Shown: positions 16,347 to 23,605, counted from the stretch's first letter. The stretch: 25,575 nt of DNA from a virus (IMGVR_UViG_3300031608_000041:1-25575), one strand, 5' to 3'. Notes: a model not told the origin generated them from the sequence alone. Numbers and translations are program-made.

Positions 16347-17240
16347 ATGACAGATAATAACTCACCAGGAATGGTTGAACTAACTGCGCCAGGTGCTAAT
16401 CCTTTACAGAAATTCTTTAGACAACCTAAATTATATATTACGTTGCCTAGTAAAGGTCGCTGGTATCCAGCAGGGGCTTTAGAAACTACAGAAAATGGCG
16501 AGTTAGCAGTATTTGCCATGACTGCTAAAGACGAACTAACTTTAAAAACACCAGATGCACTTATTAACGGAGCCGCAACTGTTGAAATTATACAAAGTTG
16601 TGTGCCTAACATTTTAAATGCATGGGTAATGCCTAGTATTGATGTTGATGCATTACTTATTGCTATTAGAATTGCAACATATGGTCCAACAATGGACGTA
16701 GAAGTAACTGCACCAAACACAACAGAAGCAAACAACTTTCAAATGGACTTACGCCAAGTGCTAGAAACAGTTGGTGTTGAGGAGTTTGTTGAAGATGTAC
16801 CAACAACAACTCCAGGACTGCAAGTAAAAATTAGACCTGTGACATACAAAGAATATACTTCTGCCGCACTACAAACATTTGAAGAAGAAAGAATGTTTAG
16901 GATTGTTAACGACGGTGACTTAGAACAAGAACGCAAGCTAGAACTGTTTGGCGAAACGTTTAATAAAATTAGAGATTTAACTGTTGGAATGATTTCTAAC
17001 AGCATTGTATCGATTACAGTTGACAATGTTGAAGTTACTAATAGAGTTCACATAACTGATTTTATTGATAATGCTGATAAAAGTGTATTTGCAGATATAA
17101 CAAAGCATATTGAAACAGAAAAAACTAAACATGCTGTAAAGCCATTAAAGGTATTTGCAACTGAAGAACAACTTGAACTTGGTGCGCCTAAGGAGTTTGA
17201 AGTTCCGATTGTATTTGATCAATCAACTTTTTTCGCCTAA
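16347..17240 (+). CDS. gp26: gp26-like tail/baseplate assembly protein
   Basis: This 297-aa protein matches the T4 gp26 family (T4_baseplate). The N-terminal signature FRQPKLYITLPSKGRWYP occurs at about residues 25-42, followed by KDELTLKTPDALINGAA and IIQSCVPNILN. It is longer than T4 gp26 (208 aa). The family is classed as baseplate hub or assembly protein; a chaperone role is likely here. SD CGGAGA precedes the ATG. The last codons are ACT TTT TTC GCC TAA, a -1 slippery site directly before the stop, so a fraction of ribosomes probably continue to 17464. It is transcribed alone on the plus strand from its own late box, divergent from the tape-measure gene. Confidence 0.88.
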   Translation: MTDNNSPGMVELTAPGANPLQKFFRQPKLYITLPSKGRWYPAGALETTENGELAVFAMTAKDELTLKTPDALINGAATVEIIQSCVPNILNAWVMPSIDVDALLIAIRIATYGPTMDVEVTAPNTTEANNFQMDLRQVLETVGVEEFVEDVPTTTPGLQVKIRPVTYKEYTSAALQTFEEERMFRIVNDGDLEQERKLELFGETFNKIRDLTVGMISNSIVSITVDNVEVTNRVHITDFIDNADKSVFADITKHIETEKTKHAVKPLKVFATEEQLELGAPKEFEVPIVFDQSTFFA

Positions 17241-17264
17241 GGATCGTTAACTGGCCAGTTGATC
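17228..17264 (+). promoter_or_regulatory. Programmed -1 frameshift site at the end of gp26
   Basis: The heptamer T TTT TTC at 17228-17234 is in the gp26 frame as X XXY YYZ, and both tRNAs can re-pair after a -1 slip. A 6-nt spacer (GCCTAA, holding the gp26 stop) is followed by an inverted repeat: GATC 17242-17245 with GATC 17261-17264, and AACT/AGTT inside it around GGCC. The spacing suits a stimulatory structure, although the stem is weak and has a 3-nt bulge. Confidence 0.7.
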
Positions 17265-17464
17265 AAATCCTACAAGAAGTTTCAGACTTACAAGGCCAAG
17301 CAAAGCAGTTTCGACATTCTATATTAGAAATAATGTGGCACATGCGAGGAAGTATTAGTATGGATGAAGCGTTTATGTTATCTACTGAAGATAGAGAACT
17401 CATTAGTGACATTGTTAAAAGTAATTACGAAAACACCAAAAAGTCCGGACTACCTTTAGTTTAA
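17234..17464 (+). CDS. -1 frame extension of gp26 (tail assembly chaperone-like)
   Basis: The -1 frame opens after a stop at 17216-17218 and runs to TAA at 17464 with no ATG until 17333. If entered from the slip, it adds about 76 residues beginning RLRIVNWPVDQILQEVSDLQ. The C-terminal part, EIMWHMRGSISMDEAFMLS then TEDRELISDIV, has the W-x-M...DEA...L...DR pattern seen in second-frame products of phage tail-assembly chaperones (lambda G-T type). Coding character begins well upstream of the first ATG, so independent translation from 17333 (43 aa) is less likely. The last bases overlap the stop of the convergent minus-strand gene. Confidence 0.7.
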   Translation, partial: RLRIVNWPVDQILQEVSDLQGQAKQFRHSILEIMWHMRGSISMDEAFMLSTEDRELISDIVKSNYENTKKSGLPLV

Positions 17465-18066
17465 CGTACTGCTGGACCAATTGGAGCTGCCTTAGTTCCT
17501 GTAAGCATTGCTTTAACTGCTTCGCCCACTCCAGCTTTATTAATTTCTTTAGCTATATTAGTTACTCGCTTAGTAGACAACCCAGGACTAACTTCCTTAG
17601 GTGCAATAGCACCGGTAGCATTATTTTTCCATTGAGCACCTTGCCAAATATAAGTTTGACCATCATCGCCATCCAACAACTGTCCTGCGCCAGGTGCTAC
17701 CTTAATTTTTGGATTAGGAACTTTCTTTGGATCAAAATCTGTAGTAGTAGTTGCACTCTTTTCAACGCCGGCTTTCTTTTCAGCTTGTGTTATAAGTGTT
17801 TGAAACTTTTGTAACTGACCAACGTCTGCGAATATAGCTTGCAATCCTTTAGCAAATGGTGCTAGTTGCTTTGCTAAGTTTGCAGGCAATGCTTCTCCCT
17901 TTTCAAGTTTTTCAAGACCTTTGCCCATTTGACTTGCTGAGCCTTTGCCTTTTAACTTTGATGACATACGTTTAGCACCTTGGGCAACTTTATTCTTTAT
18001 ATCTTTCATACTAGGTGCTTCATTGATAGTTTGTTTTTCTAAACTTGTAATTTGAGTAACTTGCAT
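17461..18066 (-). CDS. Putative internal head protein with gp21 cleavage site (201 aa)
   Basis: This is a basic 201-aa protein rich in Lys, Ala and Gly. Residues 14-17 read INE|A, matching the T4 gp21 rule (I/L-x-E before A/G) at the usual distance from the N-terminus for a removable capsid-targeting peptide. A helical Lys-rich part (residues about 20-95) is followed by a small Gly/Trp segment (GQTYIWQGAQWKNNATG, about 135-152). The start overlaps the stop of the 204-aa gene (TAATG), so they are coupled. The same INEAP motif occurs in that neighbour. A packaged or injected protein is inferred; the function after ejection is unknown. The gene end overlaps the convergent gp26 extension by 3 bp. 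Confidence 0.6.
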   Translation of the reverse strand: MQVTQITSLEKQTINEAPSMKDIKNKVAQGAKRMSSKLKGKGSASQMGKGLEKLEKGEALPANLAKQLAPFAKGLQAIFADVGQLQKFQTLITQAEKKAGVEKSATTTTDFDPKKVPNPKIKVAPGAGQLLDGDDGQTYIWQGAQWKNNATGAIAPKEVSPGLSTKRVTNIAKEINKAGVGEAVKAMLTGTKAAPIGPAVR

Positions 18067-18680
18067 TATAACATTCCCGCTAATTCTTTTCTTTGCTTAA
18101 CTGATAAACTATCAATAGTTGCTTGTAACTTTGGATCAATTTTTGCTGGCTTACCTACTGGAGGCGCTTTTGTTCCTGGAGCATTACCTGTAGCCGGTGC
18201 TTTTGCGCCAGGCGTTTTTTTACTAGTTCCTGTTTTACCAGTTTTAGCTTGCATTTTATCTAATACACTGTTACCAACTGTTGGTTCTATTTTAGCTGTT
18301 CCAGCTGGTTGTTTATCTGGAGTTGTAGCCGCATTACCGCCTGTAAGTTTATTCTTTGCGGCTTGTTTCAAAACATCCATAACTGTTTTCTTATCAAGTG
18401 TGCCTGATGGTAATGTCATTCCACCCGCAGATAACTTATTTTGTTTCATAAATGCGCCAAAGTCTTGGTCAGTCATAGTTTTATCATTCTTGCCGTTAAT
18501 GCCCTGCCATTTTTTTAATACTTTGTATAGTTCATTTGCTTCTTTACCCATTTCAGCAGATCCAGCCATACGTTCACCACCAGGTAGCTTTCCGGCTAAT
18601 CCTTTAACAGCATTACCAACACCACTAGTAGGTGCTTCGTTAATTATTTTATCTTCGCTTATAATATCATAAACATTCAT
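18066..18680 (-). CDS. Putative internal head protein with capsid-targeting N-terminus (204 aa)
   Basis: This 204-aa basic protein begins MNVYDIISEDKIINEAP. The M-x-x-Y-x-x-I-x-E start resembles the capsid-targeting sequence of T4 internal proteins (for example IPIII), and I-N-E|A at residues 13-16 fits gp21 cleavage. The rest is low in hydrophobic cores and rich in Lys, Gly, Ala and Pro, with repeated PGAKAPATGNAPGTKAPP-like stretches at about 160-185. An ACTAAATA late box lies 28 bp upstream, with AAGGAC as a weak SD. It is the first gene of a two-gene late unit. A peptidoglycan or DNA-binding role cannot be read from the sequence. Confidence 0.6.
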   Translation of the reverse strand: MNVYDIISEDKIINEAPTSGVGNAVKGLAGKLPGGERMAGSAEMGKEANELYKVLKKWQGINGKNDKTMTDQDFGAFMKQNKLSAGGMTLPSGTLDKKTVMDVLKQAAKNKLTGGNAATTPDKQPAGTAKIEPTVGNSVLDKMQAKTGKTGTSKKTPGAKAPATGNAPGTKAPPVGKPAKIDPKLQATIDSLSVKQRKELAGML

Positions 18681-18708
18681 GAGTAGTCCTTAAATTACTT
18701 ATTAATTG

Positions 18709-18716
18709 TATTTAGT
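18709..18716 (-). promoter_or_regulatory. Late-promoter box ACTAAATA for the internal-protein pair
   Basis: ACTAAATAC on the minus strand lies 28 bp upstream of the ATG at 18680. It is the same eight-base box as the ones before the giant fibre gene and gp48. Confidence 0.55.
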
Positions 18717-18814
18717 GTTTTATATGTCTTAACTTCGTTAATACAAGTTATCGCTAACGCTCAAACTACTTACACTTCGTTTTAACTTAAATGTTATTAA
18801 ATGAATTATATGAA

Positions 18815-18842
18815 AAGCATTATTACGAATGTAATAATGTTT
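18815..18842 (-). terminator. AT-rich hairpin after the 55-aa ORF, possible terminator
   Basis: CATTATTAC/GTAATAATG is a perfect 9-bp inverted repeat (18818-18839) with a 4-nt loop. On the minus strand it is followed by CTTTT, and it lies about 22 bp after the 55-aa ORF stop. The stem is AT-rich, so termination would be weak. It would separate early transcripts from the late box below. Confidence 0.45.
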
Positions 18843-18861
18843 ATACTTCATGTAGATTGTT

Positions 18862-19029
18862 TTAGTCAGACGGAACTATTTCTAGCCCCGTCATCTTGTT
18901 GAAAACTTCATGTGAGTCTGCCACAGCCAAGACATTGGAAAGAGGTAATTTTTTATACACAAGTTCAATGGGCTCTGACCTTTCCCATCCTCCGTCGACA
19001 TTATGTTGCTTATAATATACAATGTACAT
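18862..19029 (-). CDS. Small hypothetical ORF (55 aa)
   Basis: This minus-strand ORF starts at ATG 19029 and encodes MYIVYYKQHNVDGGWERSEP and onwards, ending TGLEIVPSD. Its amino-acid mix (Lys, Glu, Asp, Tyr, Val) looks like a genuine phage protein and is better than that of the opposite strand. No good SD is visible. The ATG lies within TATAATG, the same string that forms the -10 of the gp55 and gp47 promoters, so the start could be fortuitous. No family is recognised. It would be the last gene of the recombination transcript. Confidence 0.45.
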   Translation of the reverse strand: MYIVYYKQHNVDGGWERSEPIELVYKKLPLSNVLAVADSHEVFNKMTGLEIVPSD

Positions 19030-19241
19030 TATATGTAACAATATTCCCCCGCTTCGTTCCTAGTGCTAAAGGGTTTTTATGAACTATGTTGTGTTTTTCG
19101 ACTGCCAACAATGCAATCTATATCAACCTGTGAGCCCAATTTGTTTGGTGGCTTCCTCTCATTGGAGAGTCGATCAATATGTACGTGTGCTTCTATACGA
19201 GAGCTTTTTCCACAGCGGTAATTTAAACTGGCCCGCTAACC

Positions 19242-19676
19242 TTATGTGTTGGAATGATTTGCCTGTAAATGCTCTTTAAGAATTTTGGATCCGCCAACTC
19301 TAACATTAATAATACCATTGTAGTATTCGTCTGTTTCGAGTACTCTGCGTTCAAACTGTTCTCGCGCCTCTAAGTAACTTGCTATGCCTCTGCTAGGACA
19401 AATGTGAATAATTTCTCTTATAAAATTATCTTCGCCTAACTCTAAAACGTCTGCATTAAGTCTATCACTGGAACCGTAATAAGTTTGCCAGTCACTTTCT
19501 TTAGTGCTACGTCTTTTGTTTTTTTTGCCTTTGAGTGGTTTCTTTGTTACTTTAAATTTTGCTAGTTTTTTGCCTACGTACATCATGCCATTGACTTTGT
19601 TTGTTATCAAGTAAACAAACGCTTCACAACCTTCTGGCAGTTCGTCTATTTGTTTACCTTGATAAGTCCATTGCAT
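19242..19676 (-). CDS. GIY-YIG-like endonuclease domain protein
   Basis: This protein of about 144 aa (ATG 19676; an in-frame GTG three bases earlier is possible) has VYLITNKVNGMMYVGKK near residues 21-37. This is a variant of the GIY-YIG nuclease core, with VYL in place of GIY and YVG in place of YIG. A Lys/Arg-rich loop follows, then SDWQTYYGSS and a candidate metal-binding Glu in SYLEAREQF. There is no separate DNA-binding domain, unlike T4 Seg or I-TevI enzymes, so it could be a free-standing repair or intergenic homing nuclease. It follows the 68-aa gene by about 13 bp in the gp47-gp46 transcript. Activity is unproven, since the canonical Gly-Ile-Tyr is not kept. Confidence 0.65.
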   Translation of the reverse strand: MQWTYQGKQIDELPEGCEAFVYLITNKVNGMMYVGKKLAKFKVTKKPLKGKKNKRRSTKESDWQTYYGSSDRLNADVLELGEDNFIREIIHICPSRGIASYLEAREQFERRVLETDEYYNGIINVRVGGSKILKEHLQANHSNT

Positions 19677-19689
19677 CACATACTTATTG

Positions 19690-19896
19690 TTATTCGCCTT
19701 TGTCTGCCTGTCGTTTGGTTTTGTGCTTTAAATTTATCTCATCACTTCTTATTTTAGCATATTTTCTTATTTCTCTCAACCTTCTTCTGCTTTCTTTATG
19801 TGTTCTAACAGAGTTACGGGCTTCAAACTTTTCATTTGCGTCAAAATAAGCTAGATATGCTTTTATAAGTAAGTCATGTGTGTCATCTTCGATCAT
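19690..19896 (-). CDS. Small basic hypothetical protein coupled to gp46 (68 aa)
   Basis: This 68-aa protein starts with the ATG that overlaps the gp46 stop (ATGA), a sign of translational coupling. It is helical, with an acidic N-terminus (MIEDDTHDLLIKAYLAYFDA) and a strongly basic C-terminal half (ESRRRLREIRKYAKI and onwards). It could bind nucleic acid or the gp46/47 complex, but no family is recognised and the role is open. Confidence 0.65.
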   Translation of the reverse strand: MIEDDTHDLLIKAYLAYFDANEKFEARNSVRTHKESRRRLREIRKYAKIRSDEINLKHKTKRQADKGE

Positions 19897-21665
19897 TCTA
19901 TAATCTCAATATCATTCTCGTAACTAGTAAAGCCGTTTTCTTTAATGACTTTCATTACGTTGTTAACTCTTCCAATCAGTTCATCCTTATGGGATATAAG
20001 ATACACGTTCTTATCGCCTTCTCTACCCATTTTCTTAAGAACACTAAGTGAACTTTCAACACCAGCAGTATCCATACCACTGTCAATTAACTCATCAATA
20101 AACAACAAGTTAATCTTTTGATATAAACTTTCCCACACATCGCGGAATGCAAAGCTCATACCAAGTATAAGTCTATTACGTTCGCCTCGTGACAAGTTAT
20201 CAAAGTCTAGGTCTTGTCCTAGCTGTGTAATTTCAACTGCTAAGTCGTTCTGGAACACAACTTGATGCGGCAACCCTAACTTATCAAGATAATATGTAAG
20301 TCTATTGTTAAGATACATTAAGTTCTGATCAATAATCTTCTTACGAATGAAGCTGTCTTTGTTTGTAAGTAGTTTTAACAAAAAGTCTTGATGCTCTTTG
20401 AAACTAGTAAGTTCATTTACTGCACCCCAGTTAACTTCTTGTATAGCACTACTGTTTAACTCGTCAATTTGAGCTTGATACGGGTCAGATTCTTGTTCTT
20501 TGCTAGTTAATGCTTGCTTTAAGCTATCAACATTAGTTCTATGATCATATGCTTCTTTTGCACTATCATAAAACGTTCTAGGCTTGCCGTTAATCTCACC
20601 AATATCCTCAAGTGCTTTCATAACATCCTTTACTTTTACAGTAATTTCTGTCTGATATGCAATAGCATCCTCGTATTCTTTAGTTTTGCGTGTTTCAATC
20701 TCTGCTTTCTTGTCTGCATGTAGTTCTTGACCGCATGTATAACAAGTAGCATCTTCTAAATCTGCGATATCTTTTTTAGCTTTAACAACTGTTCTGTCTG
20801 CACGTTGTAGTGCTGGTTCTAAAGTACTTAACTCCTTTTTAAGAGCCAAAATAGCATTATTATGTTGCGACCAGTTAGATAACTTTTCATGCAACTCAAG
20901 TTCTTCGTCGATGTCTAAATGTTCTAGTTCGTCTATACCTTTTTGTAGCTTAGATACGTCTTGACTCTTCTTAGATAGCCATGCACGTTGCGTATTTTGC
21001 AAACTAGTAATAGTTCCGCCTATCTTTTCGTTTGCACTCTGAATAGCATTAATTTTTAATGTCTCTTCTTGAATAGCATCCTTAGTATAGCGTGTTTGTT
21101 CTTTAAGTGCATCTGCTTTTTCAGATAATATAGTAATACCTAGCAATTGCTCAATAATAGCACGTTGATCGTTAGTGCGCATACTTAAAAACGGCTCTGT
21201 ATAAGTGTTTAAAGCAACAATATGCTTAAACATATCATGACTCATATCAAGCAAGTCGTTAATATACTCTTGTGTTTTACGACTATCACCTTGTGATTCG
21301 TCTGTCATCTCTTGTTCTTGGTTATCAACATAAAACTTGAGTATGTTAGGCGAACGTCCGCGCTCAATACGGTAATCTACGTTGTTCTTTTCAAAATGCA
21401 ATGTAACTAACATGCCTTTGCTGTTAGTTTTATTAATTAAGTTGTTACGTTTGATGTTTGTAAGTGCAGTACCGTATAATGCATACGACAATGCGTTGAT
21501 AATAGTAGTTTTACCAGTACCATTACGACTTCCGCTATCATCACCGCCTTGATCTAAGTTTTCACCTAACACAAGTGTTAAGTTGTCCTTATCGAAATCA
21601 ACTGCTTGAGTCTGATTACCCACACTCATGAAGTTCTTGCACGTTAAGTCTTTAATTTTTATCAT
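19893..21665 (-). CDS. gp46: Recombination endonuclease subunit gp46 (Rad50-like ATPase)
   Basis: This 590-aa SMC/Rad50-type ATPase, with gp47, resects DNA ends for recombination-dependent replication and helps degrade host DNA. Walker A is GSRNGTGKT (residues 45-53). The coiled-coil arms span about 180-460, with a zinc hook CYTC at 308-311. The ABC signature is NLSRGERNR (490-498), Walker B is LLFIDELIDSG (520-530), and the His switch is ISHKDE (557-562). It is close to T4 gp46 (560 aa). Its ATG overlaps the gp47 stop (ATGA), so both are translated together from the sigma70-type promoter at 22699-22727. Confidence 0.97.
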   Translation of the reverse strand: MIKIKDLTCKNFMSVGNQTQAVDFDKDNLTLVLGENLDQGGDDSGSRNGTGKTTIINALSYALYGTALTNIKRNNLINKTNSKGMLVTLHFEKNNVDYRIERGRSPNILKFYVDNQEQEMTDESQGDSRKTQEYINDLLDMSHDMFKHIVALNTYTEPFLSMRTNDQRAIIEQLLGITILSEKADALKEQTRYTKDAIQEETLKINAIQSANEKIGGTITSLQNTQRAWLSKKSQDVSKLQKGIDELEHLDIDEELELHEKLSNWSQHNNAILALKKELSTLEPALQRADRTVVKAKKDIADLEDATCYTCGQELHADKKAEIETRKTKEYEDAIAYQTEITVKVKDVMKALEDIGEINGKPRTFYDSAKEAYDHRTNVDSLKQALTSKEQESDPYQAQIDELNSSAIQEVNWGAVNELTSFKEHQDFLLKLLTNKDSFIRKKIIDQNLMYLNNRLTYYLDKLGLPHQVVFQNDLAVEITQLGQDLDFDNLSRGERNRLILGMSFAFRDVWESLYQKINLLFIDELIDSGMDTAGVESSLSVLKKMGREGDKNVYLISHKDELIGRVNNVMKVIKENGFTSYENDIEIIE

Positions 21666-22672
21666 AGTTCGTTGTAAATGTCCATAAGCGTCTTCTTATT
21701 GAAGTTGTCTGAGTCGATTGCGGCAATTTCACCAGCAACAATTTGGTCGACACTCTCAAATTGTCTTATATCTAGTTCGGTAGTAAGTTCGTCTAACTGC
21801 TTTTGTGGAATTAAACTAATTTCTCTGCAACCGTACTGGTTAATGAAGGTTTCTTTTACAAAACTAGCTTCTTCAAAGCTAATAGGCAAGTCTAAGTTAA
21901 CTCGTAAGTACATATTAGGCTTAATAAGGGTTTCTTGTTCGTCTATTAGTTGACTTAGCTTGATTGTGCGATACTTAGGACAGTCTGTCCAATTAATATA
22001 TTCAGGTTCTTTATCGTTTTCACGATCAAGTATCATCATACCTCGATTATCGTCCCATGCATCAGCATAGTTGTGCGGAAATGCATTACCAATATAATGT
22101 ATAACTCCTTGTTGTTGGCGCTTATGGAAGTGTCCACTAAAAACATATGATTGATGTTTAAAGTCTTCAGCTTTCAGCTCACCGTGATCGGGCATTTGTA
22201 CCATAGCATTCATATAGAAGCTAGGAAGCTCAAAATGCCCAAAAACATACTTGCTTTTAAGGCTTCTAAGTTTTTTCCATTCATCACCAACTAACCAAGG
22301 AACAATAGTTACATCTTCAATTGTAGTAATTTCGTCTATAAAGGTAATTCCTGGAATATGTTTTGCAAACGCAGTACTATTAACGTCACGCTTGTCTTTA
22401 TAATACAAATCGTGATTGCCGTCAAAGAAGAAGAACTGCTCAAAGGCAGCTCCTAGCTTTTCCATGCTTCTAATAGTAGCATCCATTGTTGTTAAGTTTA
22501 AACTATTCCGATTGTGATGCCAATCTCCACAAAAAATACCAGTTTCGCAACCGTTAGCTTTTGCTTCTTTGATATACCAATCGATAAAGTCTTCACAATC
22601 CTGATTGTGTACTTTACTGTTGCCTTTTAGGCCAAAGTGAATGTCTGTAAAGACTGCGGCTTTCTTAAACAA
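21662..22672 (-). CDS. gp47: Recombination endonuclease subunit gp47 (Mre11-like nuclease)
   Basis: This 336-aa calcineurin-like metallophosphoesterase is the nuclease partner of gp46 (T4 gp47 is 339 aa). All phosphoesterase motifs are visible: TDIHFG (9-14), GDWHHNR (49-55), GNHD (85-88), GHFE (145-148) and GHFHKR (180-185). The C-terminal part (about 235-336) is the capping and gp46-binding region. A host-type promoter lies 27 bp upstream of the ATG, so expression is expected before the late genes. The SD is GAGGA, 7 bp before the ATG. Confidence 0.97.
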   Translation of the reverse strand: MFKKAAVFTDIHFGLKGNSKVHNQDCEDFIDWYIKEAKANGCETGIFCGDWHHNRNSLNLTTMDATIRSMEKLGAAFEQFFFFDGNHDLYYKDKRDVNSTAFAKHIPGITFIDEITTIEDVTIVPWLVGDEWKKLRSLKSKYVFGHFELPSFYMNAMVQMPDHGELKAEDFKHQSYVFSGHFHKRQQQGVIHYIGNAFPHNYADAWDDNRGMMILDRENDKEPEYINWTDCPKYRTIKLSQLIDEQETLIKPNMYLRVNLDLPISFEEASFVKETFINQYGCREISLIPQKQLDELTTELDIRQFESVDQIVAGEIAAIDSDNFNKKTLMDIYNEL

Positions 22673-22698
22673 ATTTAAATCCTCTATAGTTCTAATAC

Positions 22699-22727
22699 AT
22701 TATACATTAAAAGCAGGCAAAAGTCAA
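22699..22727 (-). promoter_or_regulatory. Sigma70-type promoter for gp47-gp46
   Basis: The minus strand reads TTGACT (22722-22727), 17 bp, TATAAT (22699-22704): five of six and six of six matches to the bacterial consensus. The -35 overlaps the gp55 stop codon. It shares the strings TTGACTTTT and TATAATGTAT with the gp55 promoter. Confidence 0.9.
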
Positions 22728-23575
22728 TCGCTTTTGGTTTTAGTACCTGGATTAGCCATATCGTGCTCACGCTTTTGTTGTGCTTCCCATTCACCGGAAT
22801 GTTGTCTAGTAAAACTAGGATTCATGTTATTCATTTCAAGAATATCGTCACGTATGTTCTGCGCACGTTTTTCGATGTTGATAACACGTACAAAACTGTT
22901 AGTAACAGCGGCAGTATAATATGCAAACGGATTTTGTGACTTAGATTCGTCAAATTGTAGCCCAATTTGTGCAAGTTGTAGTATTGCTTGACCGCGCATT
23001 TCGTCATTGTAAGTGTATCCACGTACATTACCACGTGTTGCATAACGATCACATAACTTCATCCACATCATAGCAAGCGTATTAGTTGCTTTACCATGAG
23101 TTTTATTAAAGTTACCATTTTCCATACCACCTTGCCAATGACTTTTTCCAACTAATATAAGCTCACCTTCGTCATTGTACTTGTAATGATGATATGGCGG
23201 AAAGTTTAATTTAGTTTTTGTATCAGCAACGGTCTTTGGGTTCTTTTTACGACCTGGCTCTTCGGGTATATGGTCAAATGACATCACACGGAAGATTATT
23301 TCTTCTTTAGTAATTTTCTTATAGTCATGTTCGCACTCTGCTTGCTTAACTTTTTCTCCTGCTAGTTTTCTACGATCGTATTCAGCAACACTTAACTTCT
23401 TTGCTTTGTTTCGTTTTGCTTCAGCAGTAGTTCTTATGTTTATTTTATCAATATCAAGTAAGATAATGTCAAAATCGGCATACGAGTCTTCAGTATAGCT
23501 ACAAAAGGTAGCCTTTGATTTATGAATTTCTTTTAATATGTCTTTGTTGTTTAGGTAATTTACACGTCTAGCCAT
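22724..23575 (-). CDS. gp55: Late-transcription sigma factor gp55-like
   Basis: This 283-aa protein is the phage sigma factor that directs host RNA polymerase to late promoters. The gp55 core is the C-terminal part: YTYNDEMRGQAILQLA (187-202), then FDESKSQNPFAYYT (208-221) and NSFVRVINIEKR (226-237). This corresponds to sigma region 2 and contains the typical KSQNPFAYYT motif. The N-terminal 100-odd residues have no T4 counterpart (T4 gp55 is 185 aa). I choose ATG 23575 because GGAG lies 5 nt upstream; an upstream in-frame ATG at 23623 falls at the promoter -10 region. It is transcribed from a sigma70-type promoter, divergent from gp48. Confidence 0.93.
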   Translation of the reverse strand: MARRVNYLNNKDILKEIHKSKATFCSYTEDSYADFDIILLDIDKINIRTTAEAKRNKAKKLSVAEYDRRKLAGEKVKQAECEHDYKKITKEEIIFRVMSFDHIPEEPGRKKNPKTVADTKTKLNFPPYHHYKYNDEGELILVGKSHWQGGMENGNFNKTHGKATNTLAMMWMKLCDRYATRGNVRGYTYNDEMRGQAILQLAQIGLQFDESKSQNPFAYYTAAVTNSFVRVINIEKRAQNIRDDILEMNNMNPSFTRQHSGEWEAQQKREHDMANPGTKTKSD

Positions 23576-23605
23576 TATTTCTCCAAGTTCTAAGATGTTA
23601 CATAC

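Larger units (their letters stand above)
18681..19241. other. Poorly coding gap between the recombination and late genes
   Basis: About 560 bp holds no clear large gene. From right to left it contains: an unexplained stretch 19030-19241 with short inverted repeats (CTCTC/GAGAG at 19156-19169; AGCGG/CCGCT at 19214-19237); a 55-aa minus-strand ORF; an AT-rich hairpin; and the late box of the 204-aa gene. A small structured RNA or a decayed gene is possible in 19030-19241. I see no tRNA. Confidence 0.5.

Noticed and set aside
17333-17464. Independent 43-aa gene from ATG 17333
   Set aside because: No good SD is present, and coherent coding sequence begins about 100 bp earlier in the same frame, which the frameshift explains better.
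19030-19241. Possible tRNA or tmRNA in the intergenic region
   Set aside because: I find no T-loop GTTCRA-type motif with matching arms and no acceptor stem.
19079-19279. Plus-strand ORF of 66 codons with an AAAGGG-like SD
   Set aside because: It has no lysine, several Cys and Trp, and overlaps the end of the GIY-YIG-like gene in antisense. It is unlike the other proteins here, so I do not call it, though the SD keeps it possible.
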